Assembly (NCBI RefSeq): GCF_007954265.1
Contig: NZ_VOLS01000009.1
Location: 1-64,000 of the forward strand
DNA length: 64,000 bases
Direction: 5' to 3'
Source of the DNA: Colwellia sp. C1TZA3
GTDB taxonomy: Bacteria; Pseudomonadota; Gammaproteobacteria; Enterobacterales; Alteromonadaceae
In this document: positions 29,304 through 38,703 of the stretch, piece by piece
Layout of the letters: every line of letters starts with the position of its first letter
Numbering within the stretch: the stretch's first letter is position 1
Made by a program: the position numbers and the translations under genes
The notes under the pieces: generated by a model
Database searches by the model: none
The model's input: the letters and a program-made list of their open reading frames with translations, nothing else
Told to the model about the DNA's origin: nothing

Positions 29304-31424
29304 CTATTTAACGCGCATACCAGGTTGTGCACCGTCATCAGGGTTAAGTATCCACAAGTCTTTACCACCGGGACCTGCGGCTAAAACCATACCTTCTGAC
29401 ATACCAAAGCGCATTTTGCGTGGCGCTAAGTTAGCTACCATCACTGTGAGCTTGCCAATTAAATCTTCAGGTTGATAGGCGGATTTTATTCCAGCGAACA
29501 CTTGGCGTTTTTCACCACCTTCTTGATCATCCAACGATAAGGTTAAACGCAGTAATTTATCGGCTTTTTCAAGGTGTTCAGCATTCACTATCTTTACAAT
29601 ACGTAAGTCTATTTTCGCGAAATCATCAAATTGAATTTCAGGTGAAATAGGATCATCTATTAATGGCTCACCGGTTAGTGCTTTTTCTGGTGCTGATTTT
29701 TTCTTTTCTGATTTTTTATCTTTTTTCGGCTCAGCTGCTTCAGTTGTTACGGTTAAATTGTCTTTTGACGCATCAGTCATCGCATTAACTTTATCCATAT
29801 CAACACGTTGTAATAAAGCTTTGAACTTATTAATTTTATGGCTGGTTAATAGCGTTTTATGTCCTTGCCAAACCAGTTCGTCATTTAAGAATGCGGCGGT
29901 ACTGTCAGCTAAAACCGGTAGCACTGGCTTTAAGTAAATCATTAAAATACGGAACATATTAATGCCAAGCGAACAAATGTCTTGTACTTCTTTCTGTTTA
30001 GTTTCGTCTTTAACTAGCTGCCAGGGTTCTTTAATGGCGATGTATTCATTCACTTTATCAGCCAGTGCCATGATTTCACGCATACCACGAGCAAAATCTC
30101 GAGACTCGTAATGCGAAGCAATACTATCACCAGCGGCCATCACTTCGTCAGCTAAGGCTGGGTTATCAATGTTTTCTGACAGCATGCCGTCAAAGCGTTT
30201 GGTAATAAAACTGGCACAACGTGACGCGATATTAACCACTTTACCAACCAGATCTGAATTTACGCGTTGGGCAAAGTCTTCAAGGTTTAAATCTAAATCA
30301 TCAATACGGTGAGTTAGCTTTGCGGCGTAGTAATAACGTAAGTATTCAGGGTTTAAATGGTCTAAATAAGTGCGGCCTTTGATAAAAGTGCCTTTTGATT
30401 TAGACATTTTCGCGCCATTGACGGTAACAAAACCATGGGCATAAACTGAGGTTGGTTTTCTATAACCGGCACCTTCAAGCATGGCTGGCCAGAATAAACT
30501 ATGAAAATAGATGATGTCTTTACCAATAAAATGATAAAGCTCGGCTTCTGAGTCCAATTGCCAAAAAGTATCAAAGTCGATACCCGTTCGGTCACAAAGA
30601 TTTTTAAAACTGCCCATGTAGCCAATAGGTGCGTCTAACCAGACGTAGAAGTATTTACCGGGCGCGTTAGGAATTTCAAAACCAAAGTAGGGCGCATCAC
30701 GACTGATATCCCATTGTTTTAAGCCTTGTTCAAACCATTCAGCTAACTTATTAGCCATTTCTTCTTGTAGTGCGCCACTGCGCGTCCATGCTTGTAACAT
30801 GTCGCCAAAAGCTGGCAGGTCAAAGAAATAATGCTCTGAGTCACGTAATACTGGTGTGGCGCCAGAAACCACTGAACGAGGGTTTAAGACATCCATGGGG
30901 GAATAGGTTTCACCACAGTTATCACAACTGTCACCGTTTTGATCTTCACTTTTACATTTAGGGCAGGTGCCCTTAACAAAACGATCAGGTAAGAACATAC
31001 CTTTTTCTGGATCATATAACTGTGAAATAACCCGCGTTTTTATATGACCATTTGCATCTAAACGGTTATAAATTTCTTCAGCAAAGGCTTTATTTTCATC
31101 AGTGTGCGTTGAATGATAATTATCATAGCTGATATGAAAGTCGGCGAAATCTGCCATATGTTCTTCACGAACACCAGCGATTAACTCTTCAGGCGTTACA
31201 CCAAGCTCTTGTGATTTTAACATAATAGGCGTGCCGTGAGCATCGTCAGCACAAACAAAGTAAGTTTCATGACCTCGCATACGCTGGAAACGAACCCAGA
31301 TATCAGTTTGAATATGTTCTAATAAATGGCCTAAATGAATAGAACCATTGGCATAAGGAAGGGCACAAGTAACTAAAATTTTACGCTTCTCTGCAGATTG
31401 CACAGACGACTTTGATAACGACAT
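29304..31424 (-). CDS. metG: Methionyl-tRNA synthetase
   Basis: A 706-residue class I synthetase that charges tRNA-Met. The HIGH-type motif HLGH occurs in [12 protein letters not shown], the zinc domain has CPKC and CDNC, and the KMSKS loop is intact ([12 protein letters not shown]). A Lys/Ala-rich linker near residues 560-590 leads into the C-terminal tRNA-binding dimerisation domain ([12 protein letters not shown], then [16 protein letters not shown]). Length and order are as in E. coli MetG (677). It is divergent from the mrp gene, the same arrangement as in enterobacteria. Confidence 0.98.
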   Translation of the reverse strand: MSLSKSSVQSAEKRKILVTCALPYANGSIHLGHLLEHIQTDIWVRFQRMRGHETYFVCADDAHGTPIMLKSQELGVTPEELIAGVREEHMADFADFHISYDNYHSTHTDENKAFAEEIYNRLDANGHIKTRVISQLYDPEKGMFLPDRFVKGTCPKCKSEDQNGDSCDNCGETYSPMDVLNPRSVVSGATPVLRDSEHYFFDLPAFGDMLQAWTRSGALQEEMANKLAEWFEQGLKQWDISRDAPYFGFEIPNAPGKYFYVWLDAPIGYMGSFKNLCDRTGIDFDTFWQLDSEAELYHFIGKDIIYFHSLFWPAMLEGAGYRKPTSVYAHGFVTVNGAKMSKSKGTFIKGRTYLDHLNPEYLRYYYAAKLTHRIDDLDLNLEDFAQRVNSDLVGKVVNIASRCASFITKRFDGMLSENIDNPALADEVMAAGDSIASHYESRDFARGMREIMALADKVNEYIAIKEPWQLVKDETKQKEVQDICSLGINMFRILMIYLKPVLPVLADSTAAFLNDELVWQGHKTLLTSHKINKFKALLQRVDMDKVNAMTDASKDNLTVTTEAAEPKKDKKSEKKKSAPEKALTGEPLIDDPISPEIQFDDFAKIDLRIVKIVNAEHLEKADKLLRLTLSLDDQEGGEKRQVFAGIKSAYQPEDLIGKLTVMVANLAPRKMRFGMSEGMVLAAGPGGKDLWILNPDDGAQPGMRVK

Positions 31425-31543
31425 ATAAAGTTTACATATTATTGGTGGTAATTATGCAGGGAATGGTACAGAATTTGTCGTTACTTTTCATTAAGAATTA
31501 TCGCCTTTATGTCATAAAGGCTAGATAAAAATGCGTTTTAATC

Positions 31544-32659
31544 ATGTTATCAAATTTCTTTTCTAAAAATGTAGTCAGTGTCGAAAGCCAAAAGGCTATT
31601 AATGTTTTTCTTGATGCTTATCGCTCTGATATTTTCCCTCAAGGACCGCTTGTTATTGCTCAGGCTGTTACCATAGTTATGGCTAAAAAGGTGATGGCTA
31701 AAAAAACTATCCTAATCAAAATGTCCCTGCCGTTTCCATGTGACGGTGAGCTGCATGATATTGCTGAGCAATTGACGGAACTAATGCAGCAACCGGTCAA
31801 TTTTGATGTTGAATATCATGTTGAGCCGGTTAGAGAACACAGCATTAAAGGCATCAAAAATATTATTGCAGTTGCTTCCGGTAAAGGCGGTGTGGGTAAA
31901 TCAACCACCGCGGTTAACTTAGCCTATGGCCTAATTGCCGAAGGGTGTAATGTTGGCATTCTAGATGCAGATATTTACGGTCCGTCTGTACCGACCATGT
32001 TGGGCTTAAAAGGCGCAAAACCGAGCTCAAATGATGGTAAATTAATTACGCCACTTGAGGCTAATGGCTTGAGTGCTATGTCAATTGGCTTTTTAGTTGA
32101 TGATGCTAGTGCTACGGTGTGGCGAGGCCCGATGGCTAGTCGTGCTTTTTCGCAATTACTGAATGAAACTGACTGGCCTGATTTAGACTACTTGATTGTT
32201 GATATGCCACCGGGTACCGGTGATATCCAATTAACGTTAGCGCAGCAAGTACCGGTAGCAGGCGCTGTGGTGATTACTACGCCGCAAGATATTGCCTTAG
32301 CTGATGCCATTAAAGGTATGGCGATGTTTGAGCAAGTAAAGCTGCCTGTGCTCGGTATTATTGAAAACATGAGCTATCACCAGTGTGAAAATTGTGGTCA
32401 TCAATCACATTTATTTGGCGATGGTGGTGGCAAGCGCATCGCTAACGAGGCAAAAACACAATTACTCGGACAACTCCCCCTCGATATTCGTATTCGAGAA
32501 GACGCTGATAGTGGACGTTGTGCAATAAATGAAAATAGCACTGGAGAAGTTGCTCTGCTGTATCGTAATATAGCGCGCAAAGTTGCGGCGCAATTATATT
32601 ATCAACTAGATATGCGCAGCCCAACAACCGCAAAAGTACTGGTTAAAGAAAGCAAATAA
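31544..32659 (+). CDS. mrp: Iron-sulfur cluster carrier ATPase Mrp/ApbC
   Basis: A 371-residue P-loop ATPase of the Mrp/ApbC/NBP35 type. The N-terminal 90 residues are a diverged DUF59-like domain. Deviant Walker A VASGKGGVGKSTTAVNLAYG starts near residue 111, with DADIYGPSVPTMLG and VDMPPGTGDIQLTL following. The cluster-binding CxxC is CENCG near residue 284. It delivers Fe-S clusters to apo-proteins. It is divergent from metG, with about 120 bp between the starts, and is followed by dcd. Confidence 0.96.
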   Translation: MLSNFFSKNVVSVESQKAINVFLDAYRSDIFPQGPLVIAQAVTIVMAKKVMAKKTILIKMSLPFPCDGELHDIAEQLTELMQQPVNFDVEYHVEPVREHSIKGIKNIIAVASGKGGVGKSTTAVNLAYGLIAEGCNVGILDADIYGPSVPTMLGLKGAKPSSNDGKLITPLEANGLSAMSIGFLVDDASATVWRGPMASRAFSQLLNETDWPDLDYLIVDMPPGTGDIQLTLAQQVPVAGAVVITTPQDIALADAIKGMAMFEQVKLPVLGIIENMSYHQCENCGHQSHLFGDGGGKRIANEAKTQLLGQLPLDIRIREDADSGRCAINENSTGEVALLYRNIARKVAAQLYYQLDMRSPTTAKVLVKESK

Positions 32660-32713
32660 AACCGAAATTATTTTAAGAGGCAAAAGAATACAACGTTCTT
32701 TTCGTCGACATAA

Positions 32714-32766
32714 CACCAATTGAAATTATTTTCGCTAAGCGCTGAATTGATTAACTTACATTGGTA
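32714..32766. repeat. Short palindromic element (family C), diverged
   Basis: ACACCAATTGAAATTATTTT at one end and AACTTACATTGGTA at the other, with a central CGCTAAGCGCTGA. It aligns with the 52-bp element at 22827-22878 and sits between mrp and dcd. Confidence 0.45.
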
Positions 32767-32793
32767 TAACAACTGAGTTTAAGAAGAATAATC

Positions 32794-33387
32794 ATGAGAT
32801 TAAGTGACAAAGATATAGAAGAAAGCCTTCGCCAAGGACAAATCGGCATCTCGCCAGCACCAGATAGTAGTATGATCTCTGGGGTTAGTGTTGACATTCG
32901 CTTAGGCAACGAATTTCGGGTTTTTCAAGACCACACCGCACCTTATATCGACTTAAGCGGACCAAAAGATGAAATGCAAAAAGCGATGAATGCTGTGATG
33001 AGCGAGGAAATTTATATTTCTGATGGTGAAGCGTTTTTTTTACATCCAGGAGAGTTGGCATTAGCGGTTACTTATGAGTCTGTAACACTACCAGACAATA
33101 TCGTTGGCTGGTTAGATGGTCGTTCATCATTAGCACGTTTAGGCCTGATGGTGCATGTTACCGCTCATAGAATTGATCCCGGTTGGTCAGGTCAAATAGT
33201 GTTGGAGTTTTATAACAGTGGCAAACTACCCTTGGCATTGCGCCCAAAAATGAAAATTGCCGCACTTAACTTTGAAACTATGTCGTCAAGTGCTGAACGT
33301 CCTTACAACAAACGTGAAGATGCAAAATATAAAGATCAAATGGGCGCTGTTGCCAGCCGCATTAGTCAAGATGAGAATCATAAATAA
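32794..33387 (+). CDS. dcd: dCTP deaminase
   Basis: A 197-residue enzyme that converts dCTP to dUTP, feeding thymidylate synthesis. The start [17 protein letters not shown] and the active-site stretch [20 protein letters not shown], with the catalytic Glu in [10 protein letters not shown], are complete. The protein is a trimer in E. coli and of the same length (193). It follows mrp on the same strand with a short palindrome between, and is followed by a strong terminator. Confidence 0.98.
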   Translation: MRLSDKDIEESLRQGQIGISPAPDSSMISGVSVDIRLGNEFRVFQDHTAPYIDLSGPKDEMQKAMNAVMSEEIYISDGEAFFLHPGELALAVTYESVTLPDNIVGWLDGRSSLARLGLMVHVTAHRIDPGWSGQIVLEFYNSGKLPLALRPKMKIAALNFETMSSSAERPYNKREDAKYKDQMGAVASRISQDENHK

Positions 33388-33415
33388 TAAAAAGTTCAAA
33401 AACTTTAAAGTTAAC

Positions 33416-33445
33416 AAAAAGCCAACGAGATAATCGTTGGCTTTT
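33416..33445 (+). terminator. Intrinsic terminator after dcd
   Basis: AAAAAGCCAACGA and TCGTTGGCTTTTT form a perfect 13-bp stem with a four-base loop and T run. Confidence 0.92.
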
Positions 33446-33482
33446 TGGTTTTAAATATACAACAAACCTAAAAATTTTAAGT

Positions 33483-33556
33483 CTTTACTCATTCTTTTCT
33501 CATTTTCCTTCCTGTAAAAATAATAAAATAATTCACAGGAAGAACACAAGGAGAAG
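33483..33556 (-). repeat. Family E fragment
   Basis: Contains TTTTCCTTCCTGTAAAAATA and, 15 bp on, TTCACAGGAAG, the conserved core of family E in the opposite orientation to the tandem array at 10839. It can form a hairpin through CTTCCTGT / ACAGGAAG. Confidence 0.6.
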
Positions 33557-33559
33557 TAA

Positions 33560-33716
33560 TACCAGTTCCATTAAGTTTGTGATCTTGTTGTGCGCAGGAA
33601 AAATAATTCAAGGTAAGGCGCTCGATTGAGCAATAGCTGGCTATTGGGATTGAGAGCAACACAGCCTTGAGCTATTTTAACTAGTACAAGTGAGCAATAA
33701 CTTAATGGGATTGGTA
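33560..33716 (+). mobile_element. Family A miniature element (copy 6, first of a pair)
   Basis: 157-bp core flanked by TAA at 33557-33559 and 33717-33719. The right-hand TAA is also the left flank of copy 7. The two cores differ by about one base (GCCTTGAGC against GCCTTGCGC). Confidence 0.9.
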
Positions 33717-33719
33717 TAA

Positions 33720-33876
33720 TACCAGTTCCATTAAGTTTGTGATCTTGTTGTGCGCAGGAAAAATAATTCAAGGTAAGGCGCTCGATTGAGCAATAGCTGG
33801 CTATTGGGATTGAGAGCAACACAGCCTTGCGCTATTTTAACTAGTACAAGTGAGCAATAACTTAATGGGATTGGTA
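33720..33876 (+). mobile_element. Family A miniature element (copy 7, second of a pair)
   Basis: 157-bp core flanked by TAA at 33717-33719 and 33877-33879, in the same orientation as copy 6. It lies 61 bp past the stop of the convergent yvcK-like gene. Confidence 0.9.
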
Positions 33877-33937
33877 TAAAAGCGCTATAGGAGATGAATA
33901 TCCCCTTAGAGAGGTGGATTATTTATTTTAATAGGTG

Positions 33938-34867
33938 TTAATTAGCGTTAACTACAGCGGGTTGTTCTATTTTAATTTTGCTATTTGCTTTTGAAATACA
34001 TGCATTTAATGCCGAAATTAACTTGTCGCGGCTATGAAAATGACTAACGGTGTCACTACTTAGTTCATGATGACAAACATCTATACGTGTTGAAGTGACG
34101 CTAACATCGTGACATATCGCGCTATCAATCGGCAGACAACCGACGTTTTCTTCAATCCAAGCTAACTTTTCATCTAATGACAAAGCGGCAGCAGGGCTAT
34201 TTTCAGCGACAATATTATCAATGAACACGCGATGAGCATTGGTTTGATTTAAGGCATTACTAATATCACGTACCAGTAACGGCGGCACCACACTGGTTAG
34301 AAAGCTGCCAGGGCCTAAAATAATTAAATCAGCATTTAATATCGCCTCCACACAACTTGGCAATGTTTTAACTAATGGCGCTAACATTAAGCTTTTTGGC
34401 ATCATTGACATATTGTCAACTGATACTTCACCGATACGACAGCGACCTTTTGGATAGAAAGCCATTAGATCTGTTGGGGTTTCAGACATAGGTAATACGG
34501 GTGTTTTAACTCTTAATAACCGTCGAACCAGTTTAATAGACTCAAGCGGGCGTGAGTGTATTTCTCCTAAACCATAAAGGATTAAGTTACCGAGGTTATG
34601 ACCACCAAGCTCATCATTGCCATCGAAACGAAAATCGAACAATTGGCTGCCGACTGATTTTTCATCAACTAGTTGGGTAAGGCAATTGCGTAAGTCGCCC
34701 CAAGCGATTGAACTACTGCGTTTTCTTAAACGGCCAGTGGAGCCACCATTATCAGTCGTGGTGACAATACCGGTAAGTTGATTTCCTAAAAAGGACAGGG
34801 TAGAAAGCACACGTCCTAGACCGTGACCACCGCCAATGGCAACAACATTGAGTTTTTTTAGCTGCAT
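33938..34867 (-). CDS. yvcK: YvcK/YbhK-type gluconeogenesis factor
   Basis: A 309-residue CofD/YvcK-family protein. The nucleotide-binding start VVAIGGGHGLGRVLSTL, TTTDNGGSTGRLRK, and GHNLGNLILYGL are typical, as is ILGPGSFLTSVVPPLLV. Members bind UDP-sugars and affect carbon metabolism and cell-wall synthesis in Bacillus; the E. coli homologue is YbhK. The LPPD region of the related FO synthase CofD is absent, so a cofactor F420 role is unlikely. The gene is divergent from the tRNA unit and ends next to a pair of family A elements. Confidence 0.9.
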   Translation of the reverse strand: MQLKKLNVVAIGGGHGLGRVLSTLSFLGNQLTGIVTTTDNGGSTGRLRKRSSSIAWGDLRNCLTQLVDEKSVGSQLFDFRFDGNDELGGHNLGNLILYGLGEIHSRPLESIKLVRRLLRVKTPVLPMSETPTDLMAFYPKGRCRIGEVSVDNMSMMPKSLMLAPLVKTLPSCVEAILNADLIILGPGSFLTSVVPPLLVRDISNALNQTNAHRVFIDNIVAENSPAAALSLDEKLAWIEENVGCLPIDSAICHDVSVTSTRIDVCHHELSSDTVSHFHSRDKLISALNACISKANSKIKIEQPAVVNAN

Positions 34868-35151
34868 ATCACTATTATTTTTTTCAATTGATAGTTAACC
34901 ATAACGCTTTATTTACGATAAATAAAGCAACTCGCTATAGTTTATAACGCTTTTAGCGAGATAAAACTATTTTTTGAGTATATTTTTAGCTGAAGTTATT
35001 AGCAATAATAGCGCTGTTATTTCAACACCAGTGAATCAATAAAATATGGACTGTGCAAATAGTTAACAAGGTAAAAATTAGTCAACTTGTACTATAAATA
35101 GTCAGTTAGATAAAATCTTTCAGAAAAATGACCTAATATCTAAAATAAGGG

Positions 35152-35180
35152 TTGACAGTATCTTGGTCGCTGCTTAGAAT
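35152..35180 (+). promoter_or_regulatory. Strong promoter of the tRNA-Ala/Glu unit
   Basis: Consensus -35 TTGACA (35152-35157), a 17-bp spacer and -10 TAGAAT (35175-35180), followed at once by GCGCC. That GC-rich discriminator is typical of stable-RNA promoters under stringent control. The start of transcription would be about 78 bp before the tRNA-Ala. The rest of the 34868-35265 gap shows nothing else. Confidence 0.88.
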
Positions 35181-35265
35181 GCGCCTCGCTTTCAACGAGT
35201 AACTAGATTGCTTGTTGGGCAAAGAATTAGAATAAGTATTAGGCCACTTATTTTGATTCGATAGT

Positions 35266-35341
35266 GGGGCTATAGCTCAGCTGGGAGAGCGCTTCGCTGG
35301 CAGTGAAGAGGTCTGCGGTTCGATCCCGCATAGCTCCACCA
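35266..35341 (+). tRNA. tRNA-Ala (anticodon GGC)
   Basis: 76 nt with encoded CCA. The acceptor stem GGGGCTA/TAGCTCC, D arm with AGCTCAGCTGGGAGAGC, anticodon loop CTGGCAG (GGC at 35299-35301), and T arm with GGTTCGATCC are all present. It is the first gene of the unit. Confidence 0.97.
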
Positions 35342-35470
35342 ATATTTTTATTATTCACCTGTGCTGATACCGCAAGTGAAAAGTAATTAAAAAGATAATG
35401 TAGTTGGATATGCCGCGAGGCTGTCGGACTACAGAAACAAAGTAACTATATTTTGTTTTATCGTTTTAGT

Positions 35471-35546
35471 GTCCTTATCGTCTAGAGGCCTAGGACACCG
35501 CCCTTTCACGGCGGTAACAGGGGTTCGAATCCCCTTAGGGATGCCA
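35471..35546 (+). tRNA. tRNA-Glu (anticodon TTC), copy 1
   Basis: 76 nt with encoded CCA; anticodon loop CTTTCAC between CCGCC and GGCGG. It differs from the other three by one base: GTCCTTA in place of GTCCCTA in the acceptor stem, turning a C-G pair into T-G. Confidence 0.96.
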
Positions 35547-35693
35547 CTTCTTCGGAAGACTTCTACGGAAGTAAAAAAGAAAATGAGTTCGTGTTTTATG
35601 ACACAAACAAGAAATATATAATGTAAATCATAAGTTCACTAGGCTAGAGCTTTTTACGGTTTTATTATACTAAGTGTTTCGAGTTTATAATGT

Positions 35694-35769
35694 GTCCCTA
35701 TCGTCTAGAGGCCTAGGACACCGCCCTTTCACGGCGGTAACAGGGGTTCGAATCCCCTTAGGGATGCCA
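35694..35769 (+). tRNA. tRNA-Glu (anticodon TTC), copy 2
   Basis: 76 nt, identical to copies 3 and 4. The spacer before it holds TAAGTTCACTAGGCTAGAGC, which recurs before copy 3. Confidence 0.97.
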
Positions 35770-35905
35770 CTCATTTTTAGTTAGACAAGTTTACTGGTAA
35801 GTGTTTTTTTGACACATACTATAGAATATGTAGCGTTACTATAAGTTCACTAGGCTAGAGCTTTTTACAGTAACATTATAATTAAGTGTTCTTTGGTATT
35901 TATGT

Positions 35906-35981
35906 GTCCCTATCGTCTAGAGGCCTAGGACACCGCCCTTTCACGGCGGTAACAGGGGTTCGAATCCCCTTAGGGATGCCA
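35906..35981 (+). tRNA. tRNA-Glu (anticodon TTC), copy 3
   Basis: 76 nt, identical to copy 2. The upstream spacer repeats the module seen before copy 2, suggesting growth of the array by duplication. Confidence 0.97.
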
Positions 35982-36075
35982 CCATTAACTTAGATTAATA
36001 AATGTTTTTTATAATATTTAATAATCAGATACAAAACATGAAGTCGTTATTTAACGGTTATCATATTGTTTTAGT

Positions 36076-36151
36076 GTCCCTATCGTCTAGAGGCCTAGGA
36101 CACCGCCCTTTCACGGCGGTAACAGGGGTTCGAATCCCCTTAGGGATGCCA
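36076..36151 (+). tRNA. tRNA-Glu (anticodon TTC), copy 4
   Basis: 76 nt, identical to copies 2 and 3. It is the last gene before the terminator, and its upstream spacer lacks the repeated module. Confidence 0.97.
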
Positions 36152-36201
36152 CTAATTATTTTACTTTTAGTCAAATAAACAGTGTTAAAAGTGAAATAAA
36201 A

Positions 36202-36226
36202 TAACCGACTTATGTCGGTTTTTTTA
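36202..36226 (+). terminator. Terminator of the tRNA unit
   Basis: AACCGAC-TTAT-GTCGGTT followed by seven T, 50 bp after the last tRNA-Glu. Confidence 0.88.
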
Positions 36227-36320
36227 TGCCTAAAATTTATTAACTAACCAATATCAAGTGGCCGGTGCTAATGTTATGAGTTTAAATTTCCAGTGTTTAT
36301 TCACATTGAATCATAGCTTA

Positions 36321-36381
36321 TACCAAGTTGATTAATTACCTGCTTATTTTTAATTAAATAAAGCAACTGACTAACTTGGTA
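36321..36381. repeat. Short family B derivative (61 bp)
   Basis: TACCAAGTTGATTAATTACC at one end and GACTAACTTGGTA at the other, with the family B interior mostly gone. Flanks are TTA and TGA, so the target duplication is absent or mutated. Confidence 0.55.
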
Positions 36382-36395
36382 TGAATACAGCAAAT

Positions 36396-36720
36396 CTAAA
36401 TACTTTCAAGTCGCTACTCGTTCATTTCTTATGCTTTCCCCCCTGTAAAAATAACAAACAGTAAGATAATTCACAGGAAGAAAAAAAGGAAGACGGTAGG
36501 AGAAGTAAAGGATCAGTTGAGCTTGAATGTCTCAAATCATTACTCGTTCCTTTCTTATGCTTTCCTCCCTGTAAAAATAACAAACAGTAAAATAATTTAC
36601 AGGAAGAAAAGAAGGAGGACGGCAGGAGAAGTAAAAGATCAGTTGATCTGTTGCTCTTAAATATCTCAAGTCGCTACCCATTCCTTTTTTATGCTTTCCT
36701 CCCTATAAAAAATAATAAAA
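36396..36720 (-). repeat. Family E repeats, reverse orientation (two full units and a partial)
   Basis: Units anchored on CTGTAAAAATAACAAACAGT at 36443 and 36569, and a mutated CTATAAAAAATAA at 36713 (spacings 126 and 144). Each has TTCTTATGCTTTCC before the anchor, and the first two have AATTCACAGGAAG or AATTTACAGGAAG after it. Read in reverse, these match the 178-bp units at 10839-11536. Confidence 0.7.
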
Positions 36721-36766
36721 CATCGACGTAAAAGGATTTACTACATGCTGTGGAGTTTTGTTCTTA

Positions 36767-36848
36767 TACCAATTACATTAATTAAGTGACCACCTTTTTC
36801 ATGAGGAAAAATGGATAAATACAAGGCATAAAATTTAGTCAGTAGTTA
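36767..36848 (+). repeat. Left half of a family B element, cut off by a family A element
   Basis: Starts TACCAATTACATTAATTAAG after TTA and runs as far as CAGTAGTTA, the middle of family B, where copy 8 of family A begins. The right half of B is not found beyond the A element. Confidence 0.75.
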
Positions 36849-37005
36849 TACCAATCCCATTAAGTTATTGCTCACTTGTACTAGTTAAAATAGCTCAAGG
36901 CTGTGTTGCTCTCACTCCCAATAGCCAGCTATTGCTCAATCGAGCGCCTTACCTTGAATTATTTTTCCTGCGCACAACAAGATCACAAACTTAATGGAAC
37001 TGGTA
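36849..37005 (-). mobile_element. Family A miniature element (copy 8)
   Basis: 157-bp core in reverse orientation, flanked by TTA at 36846-36848 but TAA at 37006-37008. It is the only full-length family A copy without a matching duplication, consistent with a deletion or recombination after insertion into the family B element. Confidence 0.85.
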
Positions 37006-37128
37006 TAAGGAGCAATTATACTCCTTGAATTTGAATAGTTAAGCTTATTGAATTTTAATCAACAATATAATTTATTGGCTATGCGACCCAATAAGTTAAT
37101 TCACTTATGAGCCGCATATTTAGTGTAA

Positions 37129-38697
37129 TTACGCTTGCTTAATTAAACTCATACTTTCTTCAGCAAAACCTACGCCGGCCTCGTTATAGAAGTTGAATAC
37201 TTTATCTACGCCAAAGCTTTCAATGGTAATGAGTTCATCATCATAACGCGCAATAGCAGCGATTTTACCCTGATAATTAGTACGCCTTATTTGTGCAGTT
37301 ATATTCTTAATATCTAGCACAGAAGGCATTGCTAACAGTGTTAATTCAATCTTACTCAGATCAATGTTTTCCCAAAAGTCAGCGTCTTCAGCATCACCTA
37401 AATAGGTGTGAATACCGATTTCATTTAACCATTTTACTTTGTCTACATCGGTGTCTAAGCCCCAAACTTGATTGTCTATCTGAGCACTCAGGGCTCTATA
37501 AGCACCGATGCCAACACGGCCCATGCCAATAATCGCAATAGGTGCTTCGAAAGGCTGAACAAAATCGTCTTCGACTAAACGTTTTTTACTTTCAAAGCGT
37601 TTAAATTTTTCTTTATTATTAGCAAAGTATTCATGGGAAAAGTTATAAAGTACATTAGTAATAATAAAGGATAATGCGACCGCTAATGACAATATCACTA
37701 GCCACTCAGCAGAGAGCCAGCCTGCTTCAGTGCTAAGTGCCGCAATAATAAGGCCAAATTCACTATAATTACTTAACGCTAACGCCGACAAAAATGCCGT
37801 TCTACCGCGCAGATTAAGCTTAACCAAAATAAAGAAAAACAGCAGGAATTTAACCGGTAGTAACAAGGTTAATACTGACGCTATAGCGAGCATTTCTAGC
37901 GTGGGCAAGGCAGTGAAACCGATCGATAAGAAAAAACCAATCAAAAATAAATCTTTAAAACTGAGTAATGACTTATTTATTTCACTGGCTTTGCTATGAG
38001 AAGCCAAATACATACCCGCTAGAAGTGCGCCTAAGTCGCCCTTGATTTGAACCAACTCAAATAACTCATAAGCACCGAAAGCGATAAAAAAGCCCATTAA
38101 TGGAATAAGTTCGCCATGACCTGCTTTACTAATGGCTTTGTTAATATAAGGTTTTAATGGCATGAAAAGCAGTAACAAGCCAGCCCAAGGGCTGGGTAGT
38201 TCACCCGTGGCAACGACAAGAAATATGACAGCAATCACGTCCTGCATTACTAAAACACCTATCGCCAGTTTACCATGGCGGGTGCGCATTTCACCGTGCT
38301 CTTGCATGAGTTTAACAACACACACCGTGCTACTAAAACTTAACGAAAATACGATTAATGCTGATGTAGTGAGACTTAAGCTACTAACAAAAGGCATAGT
38401 GATAAGGGCGATGGTTTTTAACAGTACAAGTCCAATCAATAACCATAAAACACTGTGGCTTAAGCTACCAAACCAAACTTCTGGCTTGAGTAAGTCTTTG
38501 ATATTGAGCTTGAGTCCAATGGTAAATAGCATCAAGGTAATGCCGATATCTGCTAATACATTGACCATACCATCGGCTTCATAGCCTAAAAAGAGTAAAA
38601 TAAATCCAGCTGCTAAATAGCCAATTGAAGGTGGTAGAGCGAGTAGTTTGGTTAATAAACCACAAGTAAAAGCAAAACCGATCCAAATAAATTCCAT
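37129..38697 (-). CDS. Kef-type cation:proton antiporter with TrkA-N domain
   Basis: A 522-residue CPA2-family transporter. About 12 membrane segments fill residues 1-350, with LADIGITLMLFTIGLKLNI and FLIGFFLSIGFTALPTL as family landmarks. A cytoplasmic NAD-binding RCK/TrkA-N domain follows (IAIIGMGRVGIGAYRAL, then GLDTDVDKVKW). Relatives exchange potassium or sodium for protons, and the RCK domain gates them through nucleotides or glutathione adducts. It is shorter than E. coli KefB/KefC (about 600), and the ion is not certain. It lies 6 bp from the end of tesA on the same strand, so they are probably co-transcribed. Confidence 0.93.
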   Translation of the reverse strand: MEFIWIGFAFTCGLLTKLLALPPSIGYLAAGFILLFLGYEADGMVNVLADIGITLMLFTIGLKLNIKDLLKPEVWFGSLSHSVLWLLIGLVLLKTIALITMPFVSSLSLTTSALIVFSLSFSSTVCVVKLMQEHGEMRTRHGKLAIGVLVMQDVIAVIFLVVATGELPSPWAGLLLLFMPLKPYINKAISKAGHGELIPLMGFFIAFGAYELFELVQIKGDLGALLAGMYLASHSKASEINKSLLSFKDLFLIGFFLSIGFTALPTLEMLAIASVLTLLLPVKFLLFFFILVKLNLRGRTAFLSALALSNYSEFGLIIAALSTEAGWLSAEWLVILSLAVALSFIITNVLYNFSHEYFANNKEKFKRFESKKRLVEDDFVQPFEAPIAIIGMGRVGIGAYRALSAQIDNQVWGLDTDVDKVKWLNEIGIHTYLGDAEDADFWENIDLSKIELTLLAMPSVLDIKNITAQIRRTNYQGKIAAIARYDDELITIESFGVDKVFNFYNEAGVGFAEESMSLIKQA

Positions 38698-38703
38698 GTT
38701 AAA

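Noticed and set aside
33571-33822. 83-residue ORF across the two family A copies
   Set aside because: It repeats the same peptide twice because it reads through two copies of a non-coding palindromic element; no start signals.
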